Source: Allofournierella massiliensis
GTDB lineage: Bacteria > Bacillota > Clostridia > Oscillospirales > Ruminococcaceae
DNA length: 64,000 bases
NCBI RefSeq assembly: GCF_004345265.1
Contig: NZ_SLUM01000011.1
Span: 1-64,000 of the forward strand
Direction: 5' to 3'
Notes under the pieces: model-generated
What the model was told of the DNA's origin: nothing
Seen by the model: the letters and a program-made list of their open reading frames with translations, nothing else
Databases searched by the model: none
Position numbers and translations under genes: made by a program
Shown: piece by piece, positions 33,776 through 42,523 of the stretch
How the letters are laid out: the number at the start of each line of letters is the position of its first letter
Position numbering within the stretch: position 1 is the stretch's first letter

Positions 33776-33870
33776 ACAGTGAGAAAGTATTTTGTGACAA
33801 TGCACAGGAAAGAAAGTGAAAAAAGTGTGAAATACAGCGATTTGTCAGAGATTTGTCTTTAATGGAAAAA

Positions 33871-33923
33871 CAAAAAATCCCACAAAACCGCTTGCATTAA
33901 GAAAAGCAAGCGGTTTTGTGGGA
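33871..33923 (-). terminator. Terminator of the M20 peptidase gene
   Basis: A perfect 18-bp stem (33878-33895 and 33906-33923) and a T run on the minus strand, right after the stop codon of the M20 gene. Confidence 0.92.
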
Positions 33924-33945
33924 AATGCGAAAAAAAGAAGTGTCC

Positions 33946-35049
33946 TCAGTTCAGGAACAGAAGCAGTTCATCTGCCGCAAGGCCGGCGGCCAGAACGCTC
34001 TCGTCGAAGTCGAAGGTGTCTGCGTGCAGGGGGATGCCGGTGCCGGTGCCCAGCAGCAGGAACAGGCCGGGCAGCCGCTGCTGATAGAAGGAAAAATCCT
34101 CCGAAATCATCAGTGGGTTTTCCAGAACCTGAAGCTGCGGCAGTGCGGCGCGGGCGGTTTCAAAGAGAGTCGGGTCATTGCGTACCGGCGGATACCCGGC
34201 AGAAAAGGCGATTTCGAACCGGCAGCCGGTTTTACGCTCGATGGCGCCGGCCAGATCCCGCAGCATGGCTTCGGTGGCAGTGAACATCTCGTCGGAATAG
34301 ACCCGCAGGGTGCCCAGCAGCAGGCTGGAATCGCTGATGGCGTTGCGGGCCTGACCGCTGGTCAGCTTGCCGAACTTCAGAAGGCGGGGTTCCTCCGGCC
34401 GACCCAGCAGCTCGATCAGCCGGTAGCTTTCGTACAAAAACGCCGAGGCGGCAAACAGGGCGTCCCTGCCCTCGTGGGGCTTGGCCACATGGCTGCTCTT
34501 GCCGGTTACCGTCACGGTCACCTCGCTGGAGCGGGCCAGCAGCGGGCCGGGGCGGCTGGCAATGGTGCCAGCGGGCAGATCCGGCCACAGGTGCCAGCCG
34601 AAAATCCGGTCGCAGCGGTATTTCTCGAATACCCCGCTTTCGCACACCAGCTTTGCGCCGCCGGTGGTCTCCTCGGCGGGCTGGAACACCAGCAGCACAT
34701 TCCGGGGCAGCTTGTCCAGCATCTGGCTCACCCGGCCTGCCAGCGCCAGAACCATGGCCATGTGGCCGTCGTGGCCGCAGGCGTGCATCTTTCCTTCATG
34801 ACGGGAGACATAGTCGCAGCTGCTGCGCTCGGCAATGGGCAGCGCGTCCATATCTGCCCGGAAAGCGGCGGTATGCGGTTTGCCCGCATCGAAATAGGCG
34901 CACAGGGTGCTTTTGCAGGGCGAAAACAGGGTGCAGGGATACTGCTCCAGCACCCGGCGCACATAGGCCAGGGTCTCGGGCAGGTCGAAGTCGGTTTCCG
35001 GGATCCTGTGCAGATCCCGCCGGTATTGGGTCAGCAGCTGCTGTGTCAT
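33946..35049 (-). CDS. M20 family metallo-amidohydrolase (possible N-acetyl-diaminopimelate deacetylase)
   Basis: This 367-residue protein of the M20D branch (amino-acid N-deacylases) has LHRIPETDFDLPET, AFRADMDALPI, the metal site HACGHDGHMAM, the catalytic-type Glu pair in FQPAEETTGGAKL, GWHLWPDLPAG and a C-terminal ISEDFSFYQQ segment. It removes acyl groups from amino acids or peptides. It is divergent from the lysine-riboswitch dapA-dapH unit. Since DapH makes N-acetylated intermediates, a role as the acetyl-DAP deacetylase is attractive. Hippurate or indole-acetyl amino acid hydrolase activity cannot be excluded. A GAGGGGGAGAG site precedes the ATG. Confidence 0.85.
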   Translation of the reverse strand: MTQQLLTQYRRDLHRIPETDFDLPETLAYVRRVLEQYPCTLFSPCKSTLCAYFDAGKPHTAAFRADMDALPIAERSSCDYVSRHEGKMHACGHDGHMAMVLALAGRVSQMLDKLPRNVLLVFQPAEETTGGAKLVCESGVFEKYRCDRIFGWHLWPDLPAGTIASRPGPLLARSSEVTVTVTGKSSHVAKPHEGRDALFAASAFLYESYRLIELLGRPEEPRLLKFGKLTSGQARNAISDSSLLLGTLRVYSDEMFTATEAMLRDLAGAIERKTGCRFEIAFSAGYPPVRNDPTLFETARAALPQLQVLENPLMISEDFSFYQQRLPGLFLLLGTGTGIPLHADTFDFDESVLAAGLAADELLLFLN

Positions 35050-35152
35050 AAAATTCTCTCCCCCTCTTTGTGGTTGCGTTTTGCTCCTATTATAAGCCAG
35101 CCGACGCGGATGCACAAGCGCGCCGGGATGCGGGAAAAGAAGGAAAAATCCG

Positions 35153-35181
35153 TTGACTTCACTGCAATAGCGTGCTATGAT
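35153..35181 (+). promoter_or_regulatory. dapA promoter
   Basis: TTGACT (35153-35158), 17-bp spacer, TATGAT (35176-35181), just upstream of the lysine riboswitch. Confidence 0.8.
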
Positions 35182-35192
35182 GCAGATATATG

Positions 35193-35352
35193 GATAGAGG
35201 CGCGGGCGCGATGAACCCCACAGGAGCCGGCAGGCACAGAGCGTGGGGCGGGGCAAGCCCGCCGAATCGGCACAGCCGGGCACGGCGGCGCCGATGGGGC
35301 CCCGGGAAAGACCCGCGGCACTGTCCGCGGAAGGACCGCGGGGGCGCTATCT
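35193..35352 (+). ncRNA. Lysine riboswitch (L-box) upstream of dapA
   Basis: The first helix is formed by GATAGAGGCGC at the 5' end and GGGCGCTATC at the 3' end. Conserved landmarks of the class are in order: TAGAGGCGCG, CCGCCGAATC for the CGCCGAAG element, CACTGTCC, and a CCGCGG-AAGGA-CCGCGG last hairpin before the closing strand. Lysine binding would favour the terminator that follows. The downstream genes dapA and dapH belong to the lysine/diaminopimelate pathway, which supports the call. Confidence 0.85.
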
Positions 35353-35379
35353 TACCCGTAAGCGGTGGTGTTTTTTCCA

Positions 35380-35419
35380 CGCGCCGGTAAGGCCGCAGCG
35401 CCCTTCCGGCGCGTTTTTT
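35380..35419 (+). terminator. Riboswitch-controlled terminator before dapA
   Basis: CGCGCCGG (35380-35387) and CCGGCGCG (35406-35413), followed by six Ts. It lies between the lysine aptamer and the dapA start, so it is the expression platform. Confidence 0.85.
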
Positions 35420-35458
35420 GTTGCCTGACAATCTGAAACAAAGAGAGGAGCAGCCGTT

Positions 35459-36346
35459 ATGACCGCAAAGAATCTGAAGGGCTCCATCGTGGCCCTGATC
35501 ACCCCCTTCCACGAGGATGGAAGCGTTAATTTTGAAAAACTGGCCCAGCTGGTGGATTTCCACCTGGAAAACGGCACCGATGGTCTGCTGATTCTGGGCA
35601 CCACCGGCGAGAGCTCGGCCATGAGCCACGAGGAGGACGACGCGGTCTGCGAATTCGTGGTCAAGCGGGTGGCCGGCCGGGTACCGGTGATTGCCGGCAG
35701 CGGTTCCAACTGCACCCAGACCATGCTGGAAAAGAGCCTGAGCTTTGAAAAGCTGGGGGCGGACGGCCTGCTGCTCATCACCCCCTATTACAACAAGACC
35801 AACGAAGAGGGTATGTACAACCACTTCAAGACGGTGGCAGACGCGGTGCATATCCCCTGCATCCTGTACAACGTGCCCGGCCGTACCGGCTGCGGTATCT
35901 CCGAGGATGTGGTGCGCCGGCTGTCGGTACATCCGAACATCATGGGCATCAAGGAGGCTTCCGGCAACCTGAGCTATACCGCAAAGATCGCCCGTTATGT
36001 GAACGAGGACTTTGCCCTGTATTCCGGCAACGACGACATGGTTCTGCCCATTCTGTCTCTGGGTGGCAGCGGCGTGATTTCGGTGCTGGCCAACATTCTG
36101 CCCCGCCAGACCCACGATATGGTCATGGATTATCTGAACGGCGACCGCCAGAAGGCGCTGGAAGCCCAGCTGGGTCTGCTGGACGTGATCAACGGCCTGT
36201 TCCTGGAGGTCAACCCCATCCCCGTGAAGGAGGCCATGAACCAGATGGGCATGGAAGTGGGCGGCTACCGCCAGCCTCTGGGCCCCATGGGCGAGGCTGC
36301 CAGGGCCAAGCTGACCGCCGCGCTGAAGGCTGCCGGTCTGGTGTAA
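35459..36346 (+). CDS. dapA: 4-hydroxy-tetrahydrodipicolinate synthase
   Basis: This 295-residue aldolase-type barrel has GTTGESS near residue 48, the catalytic Tyr137 (ILYNVPGRTG) and the Schiff-base Lys165 (GIKEASGN). It condenses pyruvate with aspartate semialdehyde, the first committed step to diaminopimelate and lysine. The length is normal. It is under lysine riboswitch control and lies 77 bp before dapH. Related barrel lyases (N-acetylneuraminate lyase) lack this context. Confidence 0.96.
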   Translation: MTAKNLKGSIVALITPFHEDGSVNFEKLAQLVDFHLENGTDGLLILGTTGESSAMSHEEDDAVCEFVVKRVAGRVPVIAGSGSNCTQTMLEKSLSFEKLGADGLLLITPYYNKTNEEGMYNHFKTVADAVHIPCILYNVPGRTGCGISEDVVRRLSVHPNIMGIKEASGNLSYTAKIARYVNEDFALYSGNDDMVLPILSLGGSGVISVLANILPRQTHDMVMDYLNGDRQKALEAQLGLLDVINGLFLEVNPIPVKEAMNQMGMEVGGYRQPLGPMGEAARAKLTAALKAAGLV

Positions 36347-36423
36347 GACCGGGGTTTGAAAAATGGTCGCGGATATGGCATAATAGAACGGCCAAAACAA
36401 AGCAATAAGGTGGGAAAAGAAAC

Positions 36424-37116
36424 GTGAACGCAGAACAGATCATTCAGTACATCGCAAACGCAGAGAAAAAGACCCCGGTGAAGATCACCATTCAGGAAAA
36501 GGAGCCTCTGGATTACGGTTCCGCAAAGGTGTTCGGCACCGGCGCCAAGATCGTGTTTGGCGACTGGAAGGAGCTTGGCCCCATTCTGGAGGCCAATGCC
36601 GACAAGATCGAGGATATGGTGGTGGAGAACGACTGCCGCAACTCGGCCATTCCCCTGCTGGACATGAAGGGCATCAACGCCCGCATCGAGCCGGGCGCCA
36701 TCATCCGCGAGCAGGTGGAGATCGGCGACGCGGCGGTGATCATGATGGGCGCCATCATCAACATCGGCGCGGTCATCGGTGACGGCACCATGATCGACAT
36801 GGGCGCTGTGCTGGGCGGCCGTGCCACCGTGGGCAAGCATTGCCATGTGGGCGCTGGCGCGGTGCTGGCCGGTGTGATCGAGCCCGCCAGCGCAAAGCCC
36901 GTCATTCTGGAGGACGACGTTCTGGTGGGCGCCAATGCGGTGGTCATCGAGGGCGTGCATGTGGGCGAAGGCGCGGTTATCGCCGCCGGCAGCGTGGTCA
37001 TCGAGGACGTACCCGCGGGCGCGGTGGTGGCCGGTGTTCCCGCCCGGGTCATCAAGCAGAAGGACGAAAAAACCACCCAGAAAACCGCTTTGCAGGACGC
37101 ACTGCGCACCCTGTAA
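36424..37116 (+). CDS. dapH: Tetrahydrodipicolinate N-acetyltransferase
   Basis: This 230-residue protein has the DapH N-terminal domain and a left-handed beta-helix of hexapeptide repeats ([41 protein letters not shown]). It acetylates tetrahydrodipicolinate and so sets the acetylase branch of the DAP pathway. The start is a GTG with AAGGTGGG ahead. It forms an operon with dapA and ends in a strong terminator. Confidence 0.95.
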   Translation: MNAEQIIQYIANAEKKTPVKITIQEKEPLDYGSAKVFGTGAKIVFGDWKELGPILEANADKIEDMVVENDCRNSAIPLLDMKGINARIEPGAIIREQVEIGDAAVIMMGAIINIGAVIGDGTMIDMGAVLGGRATVGKHCHVGAGAVLAGVIEPASAKPVILEDDVLVGANAVVIEGVHVGEGAVIAAGSVVIEDVPAGAVVAGVPARVIKQKDEKTTQKTALQDALRTL

Positions 37117-37120
37117 GCCA

Positions 37121-37147
37121 AAGGCCCGGCGTTGCCGGGCCTTTTTT
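37121..37147 (+). terminator. Terminator of the dapA-dapH operon
   Basis: AAGGCCCGGC and GCCGGGCCTT with a GTT loop and a T run. Confidence 0.92.
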
Positions 37148-37202
37148 ATAAGATTAACAAAATGTATAATGAGACGTGTCTTATACAGATAAGGAGGCCG
37201 TC

Positions 37203-37745
37203 ATGGATAAGAAAGTGTTGGTGATCAGCGCCAGCCTGCGGCCGGGCAGCAATTCCCATGCACTGGCGGAGCAGTTTGCGGAAGGCGCGAGGGAGGCGGG
37301 CCATGAGGTGGAGCTGGTCAGCCTGCGGGGCAGGGAGATTCAGTTCTGTCGGGGCTGCACCGCCTGCCAGAAAACCGGCAGCTGCGTGATTCGGGACGAT
37401 GTGGCCCCGCTGCTGGAAAAGCTGCGCGCCGCGCAGGTGGTGGCGTTTGCCACGCCCATCTATTATTATGAGCTGTGCGGTCAGCTGGAAACCTTTCTGG
37501 ACCGCACCGAGCCGCTGTACGGCCGGGAAAATGCCTTCCGGCAGGTGTATCTGCTGAGCGCTGCCGCCGAGACCGAGGACTTTGTTCCCAAGCGGGCGGA
37601 GAGCGGCATTCAGGGCTGGATCGACTGTTATGAAAATCTGGAGCTGGCGGGCACCGTGTTTGCGGGCGGTGTGCAGGGGCCGGGCGAGATGGCCGGCCAT
37701 CCGGCGCTGGAACAGGCCCGGGCCATGGGCGCGGCCATCCGGTAA
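37203..37745 (+). CDS. NAD(P)H-dependent FMN reductase / iron-sulfur flavoprotein-like
   Basis: This 180-residue flavodoxin-like protein has the FMN phosphate loop SASLRPGSNS at the N-terminus and ATPIYYYELCGQL for the flavin ring. The four-cysteine motif CRGCTACQKTGSC (C-x2-C-x2-C-x5-C) around residue 50 is typical of iron-sulfur flavoproteins or related oxidoreductases in anaerobes. It should carry electrons or reduce quinones; the partner is unknown. Start MDKKVLV with AAGGAGG ahead. A -10 TATAAT lies at 37165-37170. It is a single gene. Confidence 0.88.
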   Translation: MDKKVLVISASLRPGSNSHALAEQFAEGAREAGHEVELVSLRGREIQFCRGCTACQKTGSCVIRDDVAPLLEKLRAAQVVAFATPIYYYELCGQLETFLDRTEPLYGRENAFRQVYLLSAAAETEDFVPKRAESGIQGWIDCYENLELAGTVFAGGVQGPGEMAGHPALEQARAMGAAIR

Positions 37746-37754
37746 AGAGAAAAC

Positions 37755-37786
37755 AGGCGGGCGGGATCGAAAGATCCCGCCCGCCT
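37755..37786. terminator. Bidirectional terminator between flavoprotein and degV genes
   Basis: A perfect 14-bp stem AGGCGGGCGGGATC/GATCCCGCCCGCCT with a GAAA tetraloop between convergent genes. The T tract is weak. Confidence 0.75.
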
Positions 37787-37808
37787 GCTTATTTGATGAG
37801 AAATGAAC

Positions 37809-38678
37809 TTACCGTTTCTCTGCCCGGAAGAACAGAGCAACGGTGCCGGGGCCGGAATGGGCGCCGATCACCGGGCCAATGGTGGAGATGCACACCCGCT
37901 TGACGCCCAGCGCGGCGATCTTGTCGGCCACATACTGGCAGTCCTCCAGGCAGTCGCCGTGGCTCACAAAGACCACCTGCTCGCTGCGGTCGTAGGTGCT
38001 GGCGGCGAAGTGCTTCACCAGCGCGTCCAGGCTGGCGCGGCGGCCGCGCACCTTTTCCATGGGGATCAGCTTGCCTTCCTCGTCCACATGAAGCACCGGC
38101 TTGATGCCCAGCAGAGTGCCTGCCACTGCGGCAGCGCCGCTCACACGGCCGCCCCGCTTCAGGAACATCAGATCATCCACCGTGAACCAGGCGCAGATGG
38201 ACTGGCGGTTTTCCACAAACCAGTCCGCCACTTCCCGCAGGCTCTTGCCTTCGTTCTTCAGGCAGGCGGCATAATACACCGCCAGGCCCTCGCCCATGCT
38301 GGCCTGCAGGGTGTCGATCACCTCGATGGTGCGTTCCGGGAACTGTTCCCGCAGATCCTCAGCGGCCAGCCGGGCCGAGTTGAAGGTGCCGGAAAGCCCG
38401 CTGGAAAAGGCCAGATACAAAATGTCTTTCCCCTGCTCCAGAACGGGGGTAAAGGTATCCAGAAAATCTGCCTGGTTAATCTGGCTTGTGGTGCTCACCT
38501 CGCCGGCCCGCAGCCGGTCGTAGAATTCTTTGGGGGAAAGCTCCCGGTTATCCGGATAATTGCGGTAATTTTTGCCGCCCAGCGTAAAGACCAGGGGCAT
38601 CACTTCCACCTGCATCTCCTGCACCAGTTCCACCGGCAGATCGGTGGTGGAATCGGTGAACAACACATATTCTGCCAT
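37809..38678 (-). CDS. DegV family fatty-acid-binding protein
   Basis: This 289-residue DegV fold protein has the N-terminal TDSTTDLPVEL, LAFSSGLSGTFNSARLA, and C-terminal GPVIGAHSGPGTVALFF. Members bind a long-chain fatty acid and act as FakB-type subunits that present it to the kinase FakA; no fakA is in this window. The ATG at 38678 was chosen for GGAGTGG upstream; an in-frame ATG 15 bp earlier has a poorer site. Confidence 0.93.
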   Translation of the reverse strand: MAEYVLFTDSTTDLPVELVQEMQVEVMPLVFTLGGKNYRNYPDNRELSPKEFYDRLRAGEVSTTSQINQADFLDTFTPVLEQGKDILYLAFSSGLSGTFNSARLAAEDLREQFPERTIEVIDTLQASMGEGLAVYYAACLKNEGKSLREVADWFVENRQSICAWFTVDDLMFLKRGGRVSGAAAVAGTLLGIKPVLHVDEEGKLIPMEKVRGRRASLDALVKHFAASTYDRSEQVVFVSHGDCLEDCQYVADKIAALGVKRVCISTIGPVIGAHSGPGTVALFFRAEKR

Positions 38679-38809
38679 GAAAAACCACTCCATTTCCTGT
38701 TTGCGGGTATCTGCCCGCTGGTGACTTGCCCCGCCAAACGATGCAGAGGCAATCCGTCACTGTTAAAAAAATTGTAGCATACAGAAACGGAAATTTCCAG
38801 ACCGAACAC

Positions 38810-38849
38810 AAAACACGCCCTTCCCGGGAGGATGCCCCGGGAAGGGCGT
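38810..38849 (-). terminator. Terminator of the TVP38-like gene
   Basis: A 14-bp stem ACGCCCTTCCCGGG/CCCGGGAAGGGCGT, followed on the minus strand by GTTTTGTG. Confidence 0.75.
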
Positions 38850-38863
38850 GGATGCAATTGACG

Positions 38864-39565
38864 TCAGGATTCCCGGCGATGATGCAGCCGGTCCAGAATG
38901 CGCTGTTCACCATACAGGCAGGCCAGCCCAAGAGCGCCCATGACCACAAAGATCACGATGGGCACCAGCAGGCCGCCGTCCGCCAGGCTGCTGCCGGCAA
39001 TGGTGCTGGTGACCACGCTGGGAATGCGGGCCAGCGTGCAGATGAAGAAGAATTCCCCCGGTTTCACCGGCAGAAACGGGCCGATATAGGTGAGCATATC
39101 CTTGGGGGTGCCGGGCAGGAAAAACAGCAGATACAGCGCCCGCCGCGCCCGCTGCTCATCCTGCAGAAAGCGATATTTGTGAAAGGCCTGGGCGGGAACG
39201 GCCTTTGCCCCAAGCAGCTTCATGGCGGCATAAATGAACATGCTGCCCAGCAGAATGCCCGCAAGGCAGATGAGCAAACCGCCCACCGGACCGAACAGAG
39301 CGCCGGCCATCAGCTCCACCGGCTCGCCGGGCAGAACGGCCACCACCACCTGCAGAATCTGCAGGGCAAGAAAGACCAGAATGCCCCAGATTCCCTTGCT
39401 CTGCACCCAGCCGATGAACTGGTCCCGGGCGGCCTGGCTGGTGAGGATGGCCCACAGCTCCTGGCGGAACGCAAGCACAGCCGCACCGCCCGCCACACAG
39501 ACCAGCAACAGAGCCGCGGCAGCGGCCCAGCGGCGGGCGCGGGGGGATACAGAGGGGTGATTCAT
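38864..39565 (-). CDS. TVP38/TMEM64 family membrane protein
   Basis: This 233-residue integral membrane protein carries a VTT (SNARE-associated) domain. Visible parts are an N-terminal span (about 13-33), the reentrant region LPGEPVELMAGALFGPVGG and the family motif FLPGTPKDMLTYIGPFLPVKPGEFF with SVVTSTIAGSSLADG. Relatives are lipid scramblase-like or undecaprenyl/phospholipid carriers of the DedA superfamily; the exact substrate is unknown. AAAGGAG precedes the ATG. Confidence 0.9.
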   Translation of the reverse strand: MNHPSVSPRARRWAAAAALLLVCVAGGAAVLAFRQELWAILTSQAARDQFIGWVQSKGIWGILVFLALQILQVVVAVLPGEPVELMAGALFGPVGGLLICLAGILLGSMFIYAAMKLLGAKAVPAQAFHKYRFLQDEQRARRALYLLFFLPGTPKDMLTYIGPFLPVKPGEFFFICTLARIPSVVTSTIAGSSLADGGLLVPIVIFVVMGALGLACLYGEQRILDRLHHRRES

Positions 39566-39598
39566 AAGGCACTGGTCTCCTTTCGCAAAGGGTACGGA

Positions 39599-40321
39599 TT
39601 ATTCCAGATCGCCGGTCAGAGTCATCACCGCAGCCAGTGCGGCAATGGGCGCGGTTTCACAGCGCAGAATGCGGGGTCCAAGGCCCACGGGGGTGGCGCC
39701 CGCAGCGATGAGCGCCTGGGCTTCCTCCTCCGAGAAGCCGCCTTCCGCCCCGGTGATCAGGGCGATGCGGCCGCCTTCGGCGGGGACACACTGACGCAGG
39801 GGCCGCCCGCCCTTTTCGTAGAAGAAAAGGATCGCGTCGAATTCCGAAAAGCGCCCGGGCAGCTGGCTGATGTTCAGCGGCAGCTCCACTTCGGGTAAAA
39901 TACCCCGGCCGCACTGCTTGGCGGCCTCGGCGGCAATGCGGGCATAGCGCTGGTTTTTCTGGTCCTCCTTTTTGGGGGTGACCACGCAGAACCGGCTGAA
40001 GAAGGGTACAATGCGCTCGGCGCCCAGCTCCACCGATTTTTGCAGAATCAGCTCCAGCTTATCCTGCTTGGGGTAGCCCGCAAATACGGTCACCTTTGCC
40101 TTTGGCTCGGCGGTGCAGGGCCGTTTGTTCGCAACGGAAAACTGCACCTGATCCGGCTCGATGGCGGTGATTACACCGTCATAGTCAAAGCCTGACCCGT
40201 CGCACAGGATCACCTGCTCGCCGATTCTGGCCCGCATCACCTTGCCCAGATGATGGGCGTCCGCGCCGGTGAGGAGGGCGGTGTCGCCGGAGATCTCGCT
40301 GGTAAAATAGCGGTGCGGCAT
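39599..40321 (-). CDS. rsmE: 16S rRNA (uracil-1498-N3)-methyltransferase
   Basis: This 240-residue SPOUT-class methyltransferase has an N-terminal PUA-like domain (HRYFTSEIS...HHLGKVMRARIGE), the SAM knot LITGAEGGFSEEE and the C-terminal LGPRILRCETAPIAAL. It methylates U1498 of 16S rRNA. It starts 1 bp after the prmA stop codon, the usual prmA-rsmE pairing of Firmicutes. Confidence 0.96.
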   Translation of the reverse strand: MPHRYFTSEISGDTALLTGADAHHLGKVMRARIGEQVILCDGSGFDYDGVITAIEPDQVQFSVANKRPCTAEPKAKVTVFAGYPKQDKLELILQKSVELGAERIVPFFSRFCVVTPKKEDQKNQRYARIAAEAAKQCGRGILPEVELPLNISQLPGRFSEFDAILFFYEKGGRPLRQCVPAEGGRIALITGAEGGFSEEEAQALIAAGATPVGLGPRILRCETAPIAALAAVMTLTGDLE

Positions 40322-40322
40322 C

Positions 40323-41246
40323 TTACGCTTCTCCCCCGTTTTTGCACAGGATGGCAACCCATCCGTTCTGCTCGCGCACCTCCACCACGTTCAGGCCGGC
40401 GGCGCGCAGGCCCTCCACCACCTCGTCCCGGCGGGTATCGATGACGCCGCTGGCGATGAAGGTGGCGCCGGGAGCCATCAGGGCGGGCACATGGGGCGCA
40501 AGGCTCAGAATGGCGTTTGCCACGATGTTGGCGGTGATGATGTTGTAGGTGCCGGTGGCCTTGTCGGACAGATCGCCGATCAGCACCTTCAGCTTGTCGT
40601 CCACCCCGTTCAGGGAGGCGTTCTCACCGGCGGTGCGCACGCACATGGGGTCGATGTCCACGCCCTCGGCGCTGGCCGCGCCCAGCTTCAGGGCGGCAAT
40701 GGCCAGAATGCCGCTGCCGGTGCCGATGTCCAGCATCCGCTCGCCGCCCTTTACCAGACTGTCCAGAACCTCCAGGCACAGAGCAGTGGTCTCATGGGTG
40801 CCGGTGCCGAAGGCCATGCCCGGATCCAGTTTGATGACGACCCGGTCGGTGTCGAACTCCTCCCAGCTGGGCACGATGGCCAGGCGGTTGCCGATGGTCA
40901 GGGCATGGTAATAGGCCTTCCAGCCGTTTTCCCAGTCGTCCTGCTCCACGCCTTCGGCGGTCAGGGTGTAGTCCACCTCGGCGGCGGCCAGGCGGCTGCG
41001 CACCAGCTCCACCACCTCGGCGGGGTTTTCGTCCGGAGCCAGATACAGATGCACGATCACTTTGGTGCGATCCTTATCCAGCAGATCCTGCTCGATCAGG
41101 TCCACATGGGCGATCTGCTCCACCTGGGTCTCCAGGTCGGAATAATCCTCGATGTAGATGCCGCCGCCGGAGATGCCGGTGGCGATGGCCTCGGCGGTGT
41201 CCGCCTGAGCCTTGGGTACGGTGATGCGGATGTCGGTCCACTGCAT
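40323..41246 (-). CDS. prmA: Ribosomal protein L11 methyltransferase
   Basis: This 307-residue protein has an N-terminal L11-recognition domain (WTDIRITVPKAQADTAEAIA) and a Rossmann methyltransferase domain with DPGMAFGTGTHETTALCLEVL, the SAM loop LDIGTGSGILAIAALKLGA and ITANIVANAILSLAP. It trimethylates L11. It is the first gene of the prmA-rsmE operon, behind an extended -10 promoter. Confidence 0.96.
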   Translation of the reverse strand: MQWTDIRITVPKAQADTAEAIATGISGGGIYIEDYSDLETQVEQIAHVDLIEQDLLDKDRTKVIVHLYLAPDENPAEVVELVRSRLAAAEVDYTLTAEGVEQDDWENGWKAYYHALTIGNRLAIVPSWEEFDTDRVVIKLDPGMAFGTGTHETTALCLEVLDSLVKGGERMLDIGTGSGILAIAALKLGAASAEGVDIDPMCVRTAGENASLNGVDDKLKVLIGDLSDKATGTYNIITANIVANAILSLAPHVPALMAPGATFIASGVIDTRRDEVVEGLRAAGLNVVEVREQNGWVAILCKNGGEA

Positions 41247-41280
41247 AGCTCAAAACCTCGGTTTCTTAATAGTATTCTAT

Positions 41281-41289
41281 ATTATAGCA
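41281..41289 (-). promoter_or_regulatory. prmA promoter, extended -10
   Basis: On the minus strand TGCTATAAT (TATAAT at 41281-41286) without a well-spaced -35. The TGN extension supports activity. Confidence 0.55.
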
Positions 41290-41321
41290 TTTTTTATGGC
41301 CGGTTCGTGAACAGCCGGTAA

Positions 41322-41356
41322 AAAAATACGCCTGCCCGGCCAACGCCGGGCAGGCG
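41322..41356 (-). terminator. pyrB terminator
   Basis: CGCCTGCCCGGC and GCCGGGCAGGCG around CAAC, with a run of Ts on the minus strand, directly after the pyrB stop. Confidence 0.92.
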
Positions 41357-41366
41357 CGAAGGCGCG

Positions 41367-42434
41367 TCAGCCCTGATACTCGTGCTCACAGTACACGCAG
41401 CGGCACACACCCTTTTCGTTGCGGGTGTACAGCCGGGGCAGCGAATCCTCCATCTGCGTGATGCAGTGGGGGTTCTGGCAGTTGCCCAGCACTTCGGTGT
41501 TTTCCGGGATGACCCGGTTATCGGTTTTGCTTTCCAGCATGGTCAGAATCAGCGCCATGCGCACAAAGCGGCCGAAGTTGGCCTGCTTGAAGTAAGCTGC
41601 ACGGGGGTCGTCGTCCACCTCGGTGGCAATCTCGTTTACGCGGGGCAGCGGATGCATCACGATCATATCGGGCTTTGCCAGCTTCATCTTGGCGGCGTCC
41701 AGAATGTAGCGATCCCGCAGGCGCAGGTATTCCTCCTGATCGGCAAAGCGTTCGCCCTGTACGCGGGTCATGTAAAGAATGTCCATTTCACCGATGGCGT
41801 CTTCCAGATTCTCCACTTCACGGAAGGGATATCCGGCGGCGATCATCTCTTCCCGCACATAGTCGGGGATCATCAGTTCCCTGGGGCTGACCAGAACGAA
41901 CCGGATGCCCTCGTAGCGCATCATGGCACGGATCAGGCTGTGCACCGTGCGGCCGAATTTCAGATCGCCGCACAGGCCGATGGTCAGATTGTTCAGCCGG
42001 CCCTTCAGCCGATGGATGGTGAGCAGGTCGGTGAGGGTCTGGGTGGGGTGCTGATGGCCGCCGTCGCCCGCATTGATCAGCGGGCATTCAATCTTGGCGG
42101 CTGCGGCGGTAGCGGCGCCCTCGCGGGGGTGGCGCATGGCAATGATGTCCGCATAGCACTGCACCATGCGTGCGGTGTCGGCAACCGTTTCACCCTTGGC
42201 CGCGCTGGAGGCATTGGCCGAAGAAAAACCCAACACCTTACCCCCTAACCGGAGCATGGCGGATTCGAAGCTCAGGCGGGTACGGGTGCTGGGTTCAAAA
42301 AACAGGGTGGCGAGGATTTTGCCGTCACATTTGTGGGCATAGGCAGCAGGATCATCGATGATACGGTCGGCCAGAGCGAGCAGCTGGTCGATTTCGGTAG
42401 TGGAAAGATCCAGTGGGCTGATCAGTTTTTTCAC
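41367..42434 (-). CDS. pyrB: Aspartate carbamoyltransferase with C-terminal PyrI-like zinc domain
   Basis: This 355-residue protein's first ~310 residues are a complete catalytic chain: [21 protein letters not shown] (carbamoyl phosphate site), [31 protein letters not shown] and [11 protein letters not shown] tail of about 40 residues follows with CQNPHC (Cys319, 324) and CVYC (Cys346, 349). This spacing matches the zinc-binding domain of the PyrI regulatory subunit, but the nucleotide-binding allosteric domain of PyrI is absent. It catalyses the first committed step of pyrimidine synthesis. The GTG start has GGGGGACC ahead. Whether the tail still binds zinc or helps assembly is inference. 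Confidence 0.93.
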   Translation of the reverse strand: MKKLISPLDLSTTEIDQLLALADRIIDDPAAYAHKCDGKILATLFFEPSTRTRLSFESAMLRLGGKVLGFSSANASSAAKGETVADTARMVQCYADIIAMRHPREGAATAAAAKIECPLINAGDGGHQHPTQTLTDLLTIHRLKGRLNNLTIGLCGDLKFGRTVHSLIRAMMRYEGIRFVLVSPRELMIPDYVREEMIAAGYPFREVENLEDAIGEMDILYMTRVQGERFADQEEYLRLRDRYILDAAKMKLAKPDMIVMHPLPRVNEIATEVDDDPRAAYFKQANFGRFVRMALILTMLESKTDNRVIPENTEVLGNCQNPHCITQMEDSLPRLYTRNEKGVCRCVYCEHEYQG

Positions 42435-42465
42435 AAGGTGGTCCCCCTTTGTTATTGTCGTTCCT

Positions 42466-42494
42466 ATTCTACACCAGGCGACGGGCGCTGACAA
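42466..42494 (-). promoter_or_regulatory. pyrB promoter
   Basis: On the minus strand TTGTCA (42489-42494), 17 bp, TAGAAT (42466-42471). The leader is short, so no PyrR-type attenuator fits. Confidence 0.7.
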
Positions 42495-42523
42495 TAGCTC
42501 CCGGCCATTTTTGCCCGTTTTCC

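Noticed and set aside
35190-35428. Small plus-strand reading frames in the dapA leader
   Set aside because: They run through the riboswitch stems and are explained by high GC and RNA structure.
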